64,000 nucleotides of DNA, taken from Chenggangzhangella methanolivorans (GTDB lineage Bacteria > Pseudomonadota > Alphaproteobacteria > Rhizobiales > Methylopilaceae). Positions 1-6,991 of this stretch are shown one piece after another (position 1 is the first letter of the stretch; each line of letters begins with the position of its first letter). A program made the position numbers and the translations under genes. Below the pieces are notes generated by a model that had not been told where the DNA came from, did no database searches, and was given only the letters and a program-made list of their open reading frames with translations. The DNA is taken from the NCBI RefSeq assembly GCF_019797865.1, contig NZ_CP081869.1, forward strand, positions 4,602,501 through 4,666,500, written 5' to 3'.

Positions 1-84
1 GCCGGTGTCGGTGATGGCGACGTCGAGGAGGCGGGCGAGCGCCCCATAGGCCTCGACGCCCGAGGGGAAAAGCGCCGCGCTCAC
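1..84 (-). CDS. partial hypothetical protein of the leftward early operon
   Basis: An open frame starts at a GTG at 84 and leaves the window on the left, giving about 28 residues (VSAALFPSGVEAYG...). The start overlaps the stop of the upstream 80-aa gene by four bases (GTGA), the same coupling used throughout this prophage. Too little is present to assign a family; it is supported only by the overlap and by GC-rich third codon positions. Confidence 0.35.
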   Translation of the reverse strand, partial: MSAALFPSGVEAYGALARLLDVAITDTG

Positions 85-323
85 GCGTCGAGCCTCCGGG
101 CCTCGCGGCGCAGGCGCGCCAGCACGGTCTCGCGGTGCTCGGCGATCTCGGCCTTGGTGAAGCCGGCGAGCTCGAGGTCGGACTCGTGCAGCTCGCCGCG
201 CCGGAAGATCGTTTTGCGGGCGGCCTCGACCATGTCGGCGAGGGTGACGGCGCGGGAGCCGGGCGCGCGGACTTCCTTGGCGCGCGGCGCGGGCGACAGG
301 CAAAGAGACATCGGCGGCTCCAT
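81..323 (-). CDS. hypothetical 80-aa protein, first gene of the leftward early operon
   Basis: Small protein, helical and charged in its second half (residues ~30-80, rich in Glu, Arg, Ala). I do not recognise the family. An internal Met (residue 5) is an alternative start. It lies immediately downstream of a leftward promoter whose spacer holds a repressor operator (344-360), so it is in the position of the first gene of a lambda-type pL operon and should be silent in the lysogen. It is followed by a GTGA-overlapped gene running out of the window. Confidence 0.55.
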   Translation of the reverse strand: MEPPMSLCLSPAPRAKEVRAPGSRAVTLADMVEAARKTIFRRGELHESDLELAGFTKAEIAEHRETVLARLRREARRLDA

Positions 324-343
324 CAGCGGTTGATGGAGAAAGC

Positions 344-394
344 ATGTCGATATCAGACATAATCGTCAAGAGAGAAAATGTCTAAATTCGACAT
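344..394 (-). promoter_or_regulatory. left early promoter with paired repressor operators (OL-like)
   Basis: Two 17-bp near-palindromes, ATGTCGATATCAGACAT (344-360) and ATGTCTAAATTCGACAT (378-394), have centres 34 bp apart. On the minus strand TTGACG (369-364) forms a -35 box, and the first palindrome fills the spacer up to a -10-like CATGCT/ATGCTT (346-340). The right early promoter at 2499 has the same arrangement and the same operator sequence. Inference: the CI-like repressor blocks leftward transcription here. Confidence 0.75.
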
Positions 395-529
395 ATCGTC
401 GCGGGGTGGATCGCGCTTGGCGGCTCAGTCTGTCCGAATCAGCCATGGCCGGCGGGTATGGCTGTGCCACTCTCGCGTGCGCGCGGGCGGCTCGGGGGTT
501 AGCGACGCGCGAAGTCTTCGGGGCGAGCG

Positions 530-1270
530 ATGGATCACGACGAGGCGCGGGACTGGCTGGCGGCGCGGTGCGGTGAAAATCTTGGGCCGCCGCCGGGCTT
601 CTTCAGCAATGCAGGGATCGGTGATCCTGTTTCGATGATGCTGCGCGGCGCTCCGGCGTCCGCGGTCAGGCTCAGCCCGCTCGCCTGCGCGCTGATCTAT
701 GAGGGCGAATCCGAGGTGACGAAGCGGATCGTCCGCTTCAGCCGCGGCTGGTTCGATCGCGAGGTCTGCTATGTCAGCGCGTTCTGCACGCTGCGGTTTG
801 AGCCGCGGCTGTTCCGCGCCGACCGCATGGTCGAGCTGATCGATCTTGGGACCGGCGAGATCATCGCCGACGCCGTCACCTTCTTCGAAGGCTTCGGCCT
901 TTCGCGGAAAGACGATCCGATGCGGGCCACCTTGCGAAGGGCCAAGGACGGGCTCGCGGTGCTGGCCGCGATCGCCGCGTCCGACGGGGTGGTGCATGAC
1001 GAGATCGAGTCCATGCTGCGCTTTGTAGACCGTGTCGCCGAGCTGGACGGCGTCATGCTGGGCGACGCCGATTTCGCGCGCATCGGGGTGGCGCTGACCG
1101 CGCTGCGGCCCTCGGCCGGCCATGCGGCCCACGCTTATGATCGGCTCGCCGCCGACCCCGCGGTCCTGCGGCTGCTTGGGCCTGCGATCGAGGATCTCGT
1201 GGCGGCCGACGACCGGCTCTCGTTCGAGGAGCGGCGCGCGATCGAAGCGCTTTACGGGGTGGCGGCATGA
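530..1270 (+). CDS. WYL-domain protein with C-terminal TerB-like helical domain
   Basis: 246 aa. Residues ~45-110 fit a WYL domain: a beta-rich segment with CYVSAFCTLRFEPRLFRADR, which matches the family pattern of aromatic-x-x-A-x-C-x-L-R followed by R-x-F-R-x-D-R. Residues ~135-246 are helical and resemble TerB-type domains (repeated ASDG and EE motifs). WYL proteins are ligand-sensing regulators common in defence and DNA-damage loci. The gene lies between the left operators and the repressor and points toward the repressor, a location comparable to lambda rex. RBS-like GGGGCGAG precedes the ATG. Family call from motifs only; role inferred. Confidence 0.68.
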   Translation: MDHDEARDWLAARCGENLGPPPGFFSNAGIGDPVSMMLRGAPASAVRLSPLACALIYEGESEVTKRIVRFSRGWFDREVCYVSAFCTLRFEPRLFRADRMVELIDLGTGEIIADAVTFFEGFGLSRKDDPMRATLRRAKDGLAVLAAIAASDGVVHDEIESMLRFVDRVAELDGVMLGDADFARIGVALTALRPSAGHAAHAYDRLAADPAVLRLLGPAIEDLVAADDRLSFEERRAIEALYGVAA

Positions 1271-1703
1271 GGCGCGCGCTTCTCGCCGCGCTCCTGCTCG
1301 CGGTCGCCCTTGCGCCGGCGGTCGCGCAGACGCCCGAGATGGTGGCGCCGGCCTCGGAATGTCCCCAGCCCGACGCGTATCGCTCCTGCGAGCAGACCCG
1401 CGAGACGTTGCCGGCGACATCGCGCGCGCCTGGAAGGGGGACTATCAGGGGCAGCGCAACGTCGCGTTCTGCCTGCTGACGGGCTGCGACGACTCGATCC
1501 GGGTCGATCGGCTCACCGGCTGCGCCTGGCGCATCGTCATCGTGCAGAGCGGCGCGAGCGAGGTCGACCAGTCCGACACGCTCAATCTCGACGTGAACTG
1601 CGCCGCCAAGCTCAGCCGGACCGAAAAGCAAGCCGCCGTGGCGAAGGCCGCGACGATCTACAAAAAGGTCTACGGGCGGGCCGCGCCGAAATTCGCCTGG
1701 TAG
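1267..1703 (+). CDS. secreted Cys-containing protein, frameshifted in this assembly
   Basis: The ATG overlaps the WYL gene stop (ATGA). It encodes a clear Sec signal peptide (MRRALLAALLLAVALAPAVA, then QT). The frame breaks near 1400-1410: the signal-peptide frame runs out, while the +1-base frame carries the mature domain (RDVAGDIARAWKGDYQGQRN, FCLLTGCDD, TGCAWRIVIV) to the stop at 1703. One missing base restores about 145 aa. The mature part has several Cys residues and resembles small secreted proteins common in Rhizobiales; no function known. It overlaps the convergent repressor gene by 34 bp. Confidence 0.6.
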
Positions 1704-2442
1704 TCGGGCGTCTCCCGCTTCACCGACCACATCACGCGGCCTATCGCCTGGACGAGCTCGCCGTTCTCGAAGGCGTCGTCGTCGAGCGGGATCGGCTGGA
1801 ACGAGCGGTCGAAGGACTCCGGGATGAGCCAGCGCCGGCCGGCGGCGTCGATCTCGAACAGCTTGCAGGTGCCCTCGCGCTCGCCGTCGGGCCGGATGCG
1901 CTCGACGACGTAGCGCGCGCCCGAGACCAGCTGCTCGCGGCTCGAGAAGATCGAGGCGACGACCACGACCGATCCTTCCGGATATACCTTGTTCATCGAC
2001 GGGCCGCGGATCTCGTAGCCCTCGAGGCGGATGTCGGCGAGTTCCGGCGCGTCCGGGACAGCGACCTCATAGACGTCGTCGGGGTGGGGCCAGTGGATCG
2101 CCTCGACGAACACGCCGGCCTGGACCGCGCCCACGACCTTGACGCGGCGCATCTTCGGCTGCGCGAACAGGATCTCGATCGGGTCGACCCGGAGCGCGTC
2201 GGCCAGCCGCTTCATCCAGCGCGTGTTGACGAGCGTGTCGCCCTTTTCGAGCTTGTTGATGGTCGAGGCCTCGACGTCGCCATGCGCGCGCCGAGTTGCG
2301 CCATCGACAGTCCCTCGGCCTCGCGCAACTCGCGAATGCGGTTCGGCAGGTCGCCGTGATCGGCGGCGCGAGGCTTGGCGGCGCGACCGCGCTTCTTCGG
2401 CATGAGGATCGGGGCGGACCCGCCAGGGGTTTTCGCTTTCAT
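1670..2442 (-). CDS. CI-like phage repressor (XRE HTH + LexA/S24-type domain), frameshifted
   Basis: The N-terminal part has a helix-turn-helix (RIRELREAEGLSMAQLGARM). It continues, after a one-base shift at ~2279-2284, as VEASTINKLEKGD and then the C-terminal domain (residues ~100-250) with GPSMNKVYPEGSVVVV, a LexA/S24-type fold carrying the serine (PSM). Restoring one base in ATGGCGAC joins both halves into ~258 aa of normal CI layout. I chose ATG 2442 because the longer frame would translate the operator at 2452-2468. It should bind the ATGTC...GACAT operators. Either the repressor is genuinely broken, or this is one of many assembly indels; I favour the latter. Confidence 0.85.
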
Positions 2443-2451
2443 AGCAATGAT

Positions 2452-2528
2452 ATGTCGGAATTCGACATCGTCGGCCATTGCTGATCCCGACATGACGCTT
2501 GACAGGTTATGTCGAAATTGGACATGTT
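2452..2528 (+). promoter_or_regulatory. right early promoter with operators (OR-like)
   Basis: The palindromes ATGTCGGAATTCGACAT (2452-2468) and ATGTCGAAATTGGACAT (2509-2525) match the left operators. TTGACA (2499-2504) is a consensus -35, and the second palindrome fills the 17-bp spacer to a -10-like ACATGT/CATGTT (2522-2528). Transcription would run right into the Cro-like gene. The first palindrome lies just upstream of the repressor ATG (2442) and may serve autoregulation. Confidence 0.8.
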
Positions 2529-2549
2529 TTGCGCGAAGGAGCTTCGCGC

Positions 2550-2807
2550 ATGGACCTCACGCTCGAGCAGTGGCGGATTTCGGAAGGGCTGACCTATGAG
2601 CAGCTCGCCGAGCGCCTCTGCGTCGCGACCGCGACGCAGGCGCGCCGTTACGCGCTCGGCCTCGCCGAGGCTCCGGCCGCGCTGAAGGAGCGGGCCCGCG
2701 CCGCGAGCGGCGGCAAGGTCACGCCGGAGGGGTTTCATCGGGCGCGGCTCGAAGCGGCGAAGCCGGAGGACGCGACCCTAGCGCCCGAACCGGAGCCGGT
2801 CGGATGA
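2550..2807 (+). CDS. Cro-like HTH regulator
   Basis: 85 aa from ATG 2550, preceded by GAAGGA at 2535-2540. The HTH is near the N terminus (EGLTYEQLAERLCVATATQARR), the typical layout of phage Cro-type proteins; the C terminus is acidic and Pro-rich. The gene is divergent from the repressor and sits directly downstream of the operator-bearing right promoter, so it is expected to be the first product of the lytic early operon. A longer frame from 2499 is rejected because it would start inside the promoter. Confidence 0.75.
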   Translation: MDLTLEQWRISEGLTYEQLAERLCVATATQARRYALGLAEAPAALKERARAASGGKVTPEGFHRARLEAAKPEDATLAPEPEPVG

Positions 2808-2902
2808 GCGTCGCGGATGTCTGCCTCGCTCTGGCGCTCGTGACGCTCGGCTGTTGCGCCGTGGCGCTCGTCGTGGCCTGGCCGCGGGAGCCGCAGCCGT
2901 GA
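2804..2902 (+). CDS. 32-aa single-pass membrane peptide
   Basis: Starts with an ATGA overlap on the Cro-like stop and ends with a GTGA overlap on the next gene. The product is 32 aa with one hydrophobic helix (CLALALVTLGCCAVALVVAW) and a short polar tail. Coupled overlaps at both ends and membrane-helix composition support a real gene; function unknown. Confidence 0.5.
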   Translation: MSVADVCLALALVTLGCCAVALVVAWPREPQP

Positions 2903-3708
2903 TCCGCAACGCCAACTCCCGCCGCGACGCGCCGCATGAGCGCGCCGAATTGATCGACGCGATCGCGGCCGCGATCGGGACCCGCGAGATCCCGGTCTCG
3001 ATCGACGGCCGGGCCTACGCCATCACGCTCGAGGCCTATCTCGCCCATCTCTCCAACGTCGCGCTGGTCGAGGCCGGTCATGCGGCCTCAGCCGCGGCCT
3101 TGTGCGTGACGCGCCTTGTGGCGAGCCAGGACGGCCTCGGCGTCGCCGGGCCGCTCGGCGATGTCGACGAGATCGCCAAGAAGATCCTTGGCCGCGCCGC
3201 GGACCTCGTCCGTCTGGAGGCGCTCGGCCTCGACGCGGCCGTGGATGCGCAGGACCTCGCGGAGCTCCCGCGCGCGGCCGGCGGCGATGAGCGTCGCGGC
3301 GAGCGCCAGGCAGAGCCGGACGGCGAGGCGGGCGAAGAAGCGCCAGTCGGCGGCGGCGCGGTCGCGGGCGAGGATCAAGAAGCTGCTCCCGGGGCTGATC
3401 TCAATGTCGTGCTCTATGACCGCGCGGGCCTGAGCCCGCGGATGTTCTCGCTCGCGGACTTCGCCGCGATGCTGGACCGCGCCCGCCACTACGCCCGCGC
3501 AGCCGCGCCGCTGAAGCGCGGCGACGTCCTGCGCCGGAGCGGCGCCGGCGCCGTGGCGGGGGTCGACGACGTCCTCGTGATGGTGAAGGCGGCCGACGCG
3601 CTCGCCAAGCTGGAGCGTCAGGGACTTAACAGCCTCGGCGTGACCGAGCGGCATCAGCTGAACGAGCTTGCCCGCCGCGTCGCGGCCGTTCGGCAGGCGA
3701 CGCCATGA
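2899..3708 (+). CDS. hypothetical early protein; open frame may be composite
   Basis: GTG start overlaps the previous stop (GTGA) and the end overlaps the next ATG (ATGA). The N-terminal ~65 residues (RAELIDAIAAAIGTREIPVS) and the last ~95 (DDVLVMVKAADALAKLERQG) have good codon use. The middle (3100-3405) is Glu/Gly/Ala-rich and uses rare codons (CAA, GCA, CCA, GAA runs), while the opposite strand there has excellent codon use. It may therefore be two plus-strand genes (the second from GTG 3409) around a leftward gene, or one gene with indels. No family recognised. Confidence 0.4.
   Translation: MIRNANSRRDAPHERAELIDAIAAAIGTREIPVSIDGRAYAITLEAYLAHLSNVALVEAGHAASAAALCVTRLVASQDGLGVAGPLGDVDEIAKKILGRAADLVRLEALGLDAAVDAQDLAELPRAAGGDERRGERQAEPDGEAGEEAPVGGGAVAGEDQEAAPGADLNVVLYDRAGLSPRMFSLADFAAMLDRARHYARAAAPLKRGDVLRRSGAGAVAGVDDVLVMVKAADALAKLERQGLNSLGVTERHQLNELARRVAAVRQATP
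3088..3378 (-). CDS. possible leftward 96-aa membrane protein nested in the early operon
   Basis: A minus-strand frame from TTG 3378, preceded by GGGAG with a 7-nt gap. It encodes a basic N terminus, a hydrophobic stretch (LAVRLCLALAATLIAAG) and a charged helical tail. Its codons (CTC, GCC, CGC, GAC, GAG) are better than those of the plus strand across the same bases. Against it: mirrored codon phase often makes good-looking shadows at this GC content, and there is no clear promoter. Mutually exclusive with the middle of the 2899-3708 frame. Confidence 0.3.
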   Translation of the reverse strand: MILARDRAAADWRFFARLAVRLCLALAATLIAAGRARELREVLRIHGRVEAERLQTDEVRGAAKDLLGDLVDIAERPGDAEAVLARHKARHAQGRG

Positions 3709-3982
3709 GCGCGGCGGTCCAAAACCAATTCTTCGCGGCGGCGCGTCCCCCGACGCCGCCTCGGACGCGCGGGCGTATTTCCGCGCGCGCGGCCGGTCCG
3801 GTTTTCGCCTGCCGGGTCGGCCGCACCCCATTCGCGCGCTCGCCGCGCGCGTCCTCGAGCCTCTCGGCCGTCTCTCGTTCTCCCTGGACGGCGGCAGGCG
3901 TTTCCTCGACTGCCGGCGCGCGAATGCGCCGGGCTTTTCTCAACCGATCTTACTTCCGCGCGCTCCGGGTTGCCGCCCATGA
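3705..3982 (+). CDS. hypothetical ~92-aa protein, frameshift at a C run
   Basis: ATG overlaps the previous stop. The frame starts MSAAVQNQFFAAARPP and must lose register at the CCCCC run at ~3747-3752. One extra C continues as DAASDARAYFRARGRSG..., ending at TGA 3980-3982, which overlaps the next ATG. The repaired product is Arg/Gly-rich and basic. Both ends fit the operon's coupling pattern. No family recognised. Confidence 0.52.
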
Positions 3983-4434
3983 CCGCGCTTGTCTCCAGCA
4001 TGCGTTCCTCCTCTCCGACGCGGGCCCGGGGGGCCGTCGCGAGGGCTCCGATGCGCAAAGCATCGGAGATCGACATGCAACATGCATTGGGATTTCGCCG
4101 ACTTTCGTGGGCGAACGTCCAACATCTGTCGGCGGGCGAGCGGGTCTGCGCGTTCCTGCGCGCGCTTCACCCGGCGCGCACGGCGCAGAACGTCCACGCC
4201 GACACGCGCGGACGGATCGCCGTGAAGACGATCGAGCGGATGCTGGAGCGCGAGAGCGCGCCCTCGCTCGACAACTTCATCCACCTGTCCGAGGCCTACG
4301 GCTCGGCGCTGCTGGTGGCGACCTTCGGGCCGCACGCGCCCGACGGACTTGAGGCGCTCGCGCGCGAACAGCAGCGCAGCGGCCTCGACGACGAGATCGC
4401 GGCGCTTGTCGCGCTTCGGGACGAGCTCGCGTGA
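3979..4434 (+). CDS. hypothetical early protein, possible helical DNA-binding fold
   Basis: 151 aa from the overlapping ATG 3979 (an alternative start, MQHALGF, lies at 4075). Residues ~45-120 are helical, with AVKTIERMLERESAPSLDNF reminiscent of an XRE-like recognition region (conditional start, marker for an ordered list of residues such as SLDNFIHLSEAYGS). The end overlaps the next GTG. Likely an early regulatory or accessory factor; not assigned. Confidence 0.6.
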   Translation: MTALVSSMRSSSPTRARGAVARAPMRKASEIDMQHALGFRRLSWANVQHLSAGERVCAFLRALHPARTAQNVHADTRGRIAVKTIERMLERESAPSLDNFIHLSEAYGSALLVATFGPHAPDGLEALAREQQRSGLDDEIAALVALRDELA

Positions 4435-4634
4435 GCCCCCGCCGCGGCCTTCGAGAGATCTGGCTGTTCTGGCGCGCGCACCGCCTGCGCGAGCGCGGCC
4501 GCCGCATCGTGCGCGAGGCGCTCGCGCGCGGCCGCGCCTTGCGGGAGCGCGCCGACCGGTACGACGCCGAAGCGAAGTCGATCGCCGAGACGCGGGAGGC
4601 CGAGGACCGCGCGGCCGAGGAGGCGGCGCGATGA
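4431..4634 (+). CDS. short Arg/Glu-rich helical protein
   Basis: 67 aa from GTG, overlapping the previous stop (GTGA) and followed by an overlapping ATG. Almost entirely helical and charged (RERGRRIVREALARGRALRE then DRAAEEAAR), compatible with a short coiled coil. Function unknown. Confidence 0.55.
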   Translation: MSPRRGLREIWLFWRAHRLRERGRRIVREALARGRALRERADRYDAEAKSIAETREAEDRAAEEAAR

Positions 4635-4996
4635 CGACCAGAAATTCGAACGGCGCGCTGGAGCGTTCGCCGGAGACGGCGGCGAGGACGGGGATGGGGA
4701 TCGCCAGCCTCGCCGCCGTCGCCCCTGCGGCTCTTGCGCCTCTGAACGGCGCGCAGGCGCCCGCGCCGGAGGCTGCGGCGGGGCAGGGGTTGGGCGCTCC
4801 CGGCTTCTCTCCCGTCCAGCCGTCCGAGCTCGCGCCCCTGCTGCGCGGCGAGGCGCGCGCCTGCGACGGCGCAGCGCTCGTCCTCGCTCGCCGCCTCGGC
4901 CTGCCGCCGCTCGGCGTGCTCGCCGCCCTTCCCCAAGCGCGGGCCTTGGCCCGCCAGAACGCGCGGGCGCTCGCCCGCCAGACCGCCGGAGCCTGA
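4631..4996 (+). CDS. Ala/Pro-rich hypothetical protein
   Basis: 121 aa from an ATG overlapping the previous stop. Low-complexity Ala/Pro/Gly N-terminal half (AALAPLNGAQAPAPEAAAG) and a helical C-terminal tail with ARALARQNARALARQTAGA. No family recognised. Support comes from operon phasing; long opposite-strand frames over it are shadows. Confidence 0.5.
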   Translation: MTTRNSNGALERSPETAARTGMGIASLAAVAPAALAPLNGAQAPAPEAAAGQGLGAPGFSPVQPSELAPLLRGEARACDGAALVLARRLGLPPLGVLAALPQARALARQNARALARQTAGA

Positions 4997-5001
4997 CGCA
5001 G

Positions 5002-5352
5002 ATGGCCAAGACGATCCGCAAGTTCTTCCAGCTGCTCGGGCTGATCGAGCGCAACCGCTTCGAGCAGGCCTGCGACGAGGCGCTCGCCAAGTCGATCGAG
5101 GCGCTGCAGGTCGCGCCGGAAGGCAAGGGCAAGGCGACGATCACGCTCACCGTCGAGATCGCGGTGCAGAAAGAGATGATCAACGTCGTCCCGAAGATCG
5201 TCGTGAAGCTTCCCGACGACAAAGCTTTCCGCGGGACGCCGTTCTTCCTCTGGGAAGGCGAGATCACCACGCAGCACCCGAACCAGATGGACATGCTCGA
5301 GCCGCGCGAGGTCGGCGCCTCACGCCACGAGCCCGCGCACGAGCGCGCCTGA
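5002..5352 (+). CDS. conserved-looking 116-aa early protein
   Basis: Starts MAKTIRKFFQLLGLIERNRF. It has an alternating-hydrophobicity segment (ATITLTVEIAVQKEMINVV) and a beta strand (PKIVVKLPDDKAF), suggesting a small alpha/beta protein. It lies directly upstream of the DUF2303 gene, so a shared role in phage DNA metabolism is possible. Not identified. Confidence 0.65.
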   Translation: MAKTIRKFFQLLGLIERNRFEQACDEALAKSIEALQVAPEGKGKATITLTVEIAVQKEMINVVPKIVVKLPDDKAFRGTPFFLWEGEITTQHPNQMDMLEPREVGASRHEPAHERA

Positions 5353-5415
5353 CGCTTGCCGCCGGTTTCGGCCGGCCGCCGCTTCTCTCCCCCGCCAGCC
5401 TGAAAGGAGCGCCCG

Positions 5416-6351
5416 ATGGCGCAGCATTCTTCGAACGACCTGCCGACCTCGTCGGCCGTGAAGGACATCGCGCATCTCGCCCAGGCGGCGGTCGATGCGC
5501 AGATCATCGGCGTGAAAACCGACGGGCTTGGCCCCGGCCTGCCGGCCGAGGTTCCGGTGCTCTACGACCCGAAGCTGCACACGGCCTCGGCGATCGACCA
5601 TGTGATCGAGGCCTATCGGCAGGCGCCGCGGGCCCGCGAGGGAACGGCGCGGATCCTGACCGCCCAGTCCTTCGTCGACCTCGTGAACCGCCACAAGGAC
5701 GAAGGCTCGGCGATCTTCGCCGAGACGCGCTGGCCGAACCCGAAGCTTCTCGCCGTGCTCGACTATCACGACGTCGACGGCGCGCCGCGACACGGCCGCC
5801 ATCGCGTCGAATACGCCTTCCCGATCTCGGAGGAGTTCCGGGCCTGGCACGGGCAGAACGGCAAGCCGATGGAGCAGGCGGCGTTCGCGGCGTTCCTTGA
5901 GGAGCACGCCGCCGAGCTCGCCTCTCCGGAGGACGGCGAGAAGTCCGAATATGAGCGGATCTTCAAGGCGACCTTCGGCAATCCGAACGAGATCCTGACG
6001 CTCTCGCGCGAGCTCGAGGTGACGGCGAGCTACCAGGTCAAAAACAAGGTCCGCCTCCAGACCGGCGAGACCGAGCTCAACTTCGTCGAGGAGCACAACG
6101 ACCGCACCGGCAAGCCCGTGGTGGTGCCGGGCATCTTCATGGTGTCGGTGCCGGCGTTCCTCGACGGCGATCCGGTGCGCATCCCGGCGCGGCTGCGGTA
6201 CCGTCTCGAGGGCGCGATCAAGTGGTCGTTCCATCTCTATCGCTGGGAATACTGGCTGCGCGAGCGCGTGCAGCACGACCTTGAGCGGGTTTCGAAGGAC
6301 ACCGGTCTGCCGGCCTTCGAGGGCCTGCCGGAAGCCGCGACGGGTCTCTGA
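5416..6351 (+). CDS. DUF2303 (YfdQ-family) phage protein
   Basis: 311 aa, matching the DUF2303/YfdQ layout: an N-terminal helical part, the WPNPKLLAVLDYHD region with PRHGRHRV, and the late FMVSVPAFLDGDPVRIPARL segment followed by aromatic LYRWEYWLRE. RBS AAAGGAG lies about 9 nt upstream of ATG. The family is common in early operons of temperate phages, often near recombination genes; its biochemical role is unknown. Confidence 0.85.
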   Translation: MAQHSSNDLPTSSAVKDIAHLAQAAVDAQIIGVKTDGLGPGLPAEVPVLYDPKLHTASAIDHVIEAYRQAPRAREGTARILTAQSFVDLVNRHKDEGSAIFAETRWPNPKLLAVLDYHDVDGAPRHGRHRVEYAFPISEEFRAWHGQNGKPMEQAAFAAFLEEHAAELASPEDGEKSEYERIFKATFGNPNEILTLSRELEVTASYQVKNKVRLQTGETELNFVEEHNDRTGKPVVVPGIFMVSVPAFLDGDPVRIPARLRYRLEGAIKWSFHLYRWEYWLRERVQHDLERVSKDTGLPAFEGLPEAATGL

Positions 6352-6353
6352 CC

Positions 6354-6920
6354 ATGTCGGCGGCCGAGGGCTTTTCCGCCGGTCAGCGCGCCAAGCTCGG
6401 CGCGCTGACCGAGAGGCTGGCGCCCAACGACGCGGCGGCGCGGGCGGTGTGCCTCGTCGACGGCATCGGCGTGCGCCACCTCGCCCGCGCGATCGCTCGG
6501 CGGGCGCTCTCGGCCGACCCGCATCTCGCGCTCTGCGCCGTGCTGAAGGTCGACCCCGTCAGCCTCGCGCCGCTCCGCGAGCTCGCCCGGCCGCCGCGCG
6601 CGGTCGCCGGGCCCGTGGCCTGGTGGCATCTCGCCGTCGGCCTCGTGATCAAGCGCGAGGTCGACCGCATCGCGATCCGGGACGCGGCGGCCCGCGTCCA
6701 TCTCTCGCCCGCCACCTTCGTGCGCGCCGAGCAGGGGCGGGCGGTCTCGACCGACGCGTTCTTCCGGCTCTGCGGCTTTCTCGACCTTCACCCGCATGAC
6801 GCGACCGCGCGCGTGGGCGCCGACCCCTACGAGGTCGCGGCCGCGAACGTCGCCGTCACCAGCCATGTGCGGACCGCAGCGGCTGCGGGGCCGGATTGTT
6901 TCACGGGAGACATTCGGTGA
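6354..6920 (+). CDS. hypothetical protein with C-terminal HTH-like region
   Basis: 188 aa. The N-terminal 60 residues are helical (LARAIARRALSADPH). Residues ~105-150 (IRDAAARVHLSPATFVRAEQ) look like an XRE-type helix-turn-helix followed by RLCGFLDLHP, the usual third-helix region. The stop lies inside a parS-like inverted repeat (6897-6924). Probably a transcriptional or accessory regulator; family not certain. Confidence 0.6.
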   Translation: MSAAEGFSAGQRAKLGALTERLAPNDAAARAVCLVDGIGVRHLARAIARRALSADPHLALCAVLKVDPVSLAPLRELARPPRAVAGPVAWWHLAVGLVIKREVDRIAIRDAAARVHLSPATFVRAEQGRAVSTDAFFRLCGFLDLHPHDATARVGADPYEVAAANVAVTSHVRTAAAAGPDCFTGDIR

Positions 6921-6924
6921 AACA
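6897..6924. promoter_or_regulatory. inverted repeat resembling split parS half-sites
   Basis: TGTTTCAC (6897-6904) and its exact reverse complement GTGAAACA (6917-6924) are separated by 12 bases. These are the two halves of the ParB site TGTTTCACGTGAAACA, but not abutting. The first 16 bases (TGTTTCACGGGAGACA) match that consensus at 14 of 16 positions. It spans a gene end and an adjacent start, so a hairpin or an operator is equally possible. Confidence 0.4.
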
Positions 6925-6991
6925 CGTTGATATCGCTGATCTTTCAAAAAATGCAGCGACGCTGGTAGCGGCGATCTGGGGGCGGCGATGA
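6917..6991 (+). CDS. possible 24-aa peptide
   Basis: GTG overlaps the previous stop and TGA overlaps the ATG of the next gene, filling the gap exactly. The peptide is MKHVDIADLSKNAATLVAAI plus a short basic end. It is more AT-rich than its neighbours. Coupling supports it, length argues against; unknown. Confidence 0.35.
   Translation: MKHVDIADLSKNAATLVAAIWGRR

Noticed and set aside
3088-5507. Long minus-strand frames (for example 3940-5277, 4296-5507)
   Set aside because: Arg/Ala/Gly low-complexity translations with poor codon use, antisense to coupled plus-strand genes; typical high-GC shadows.
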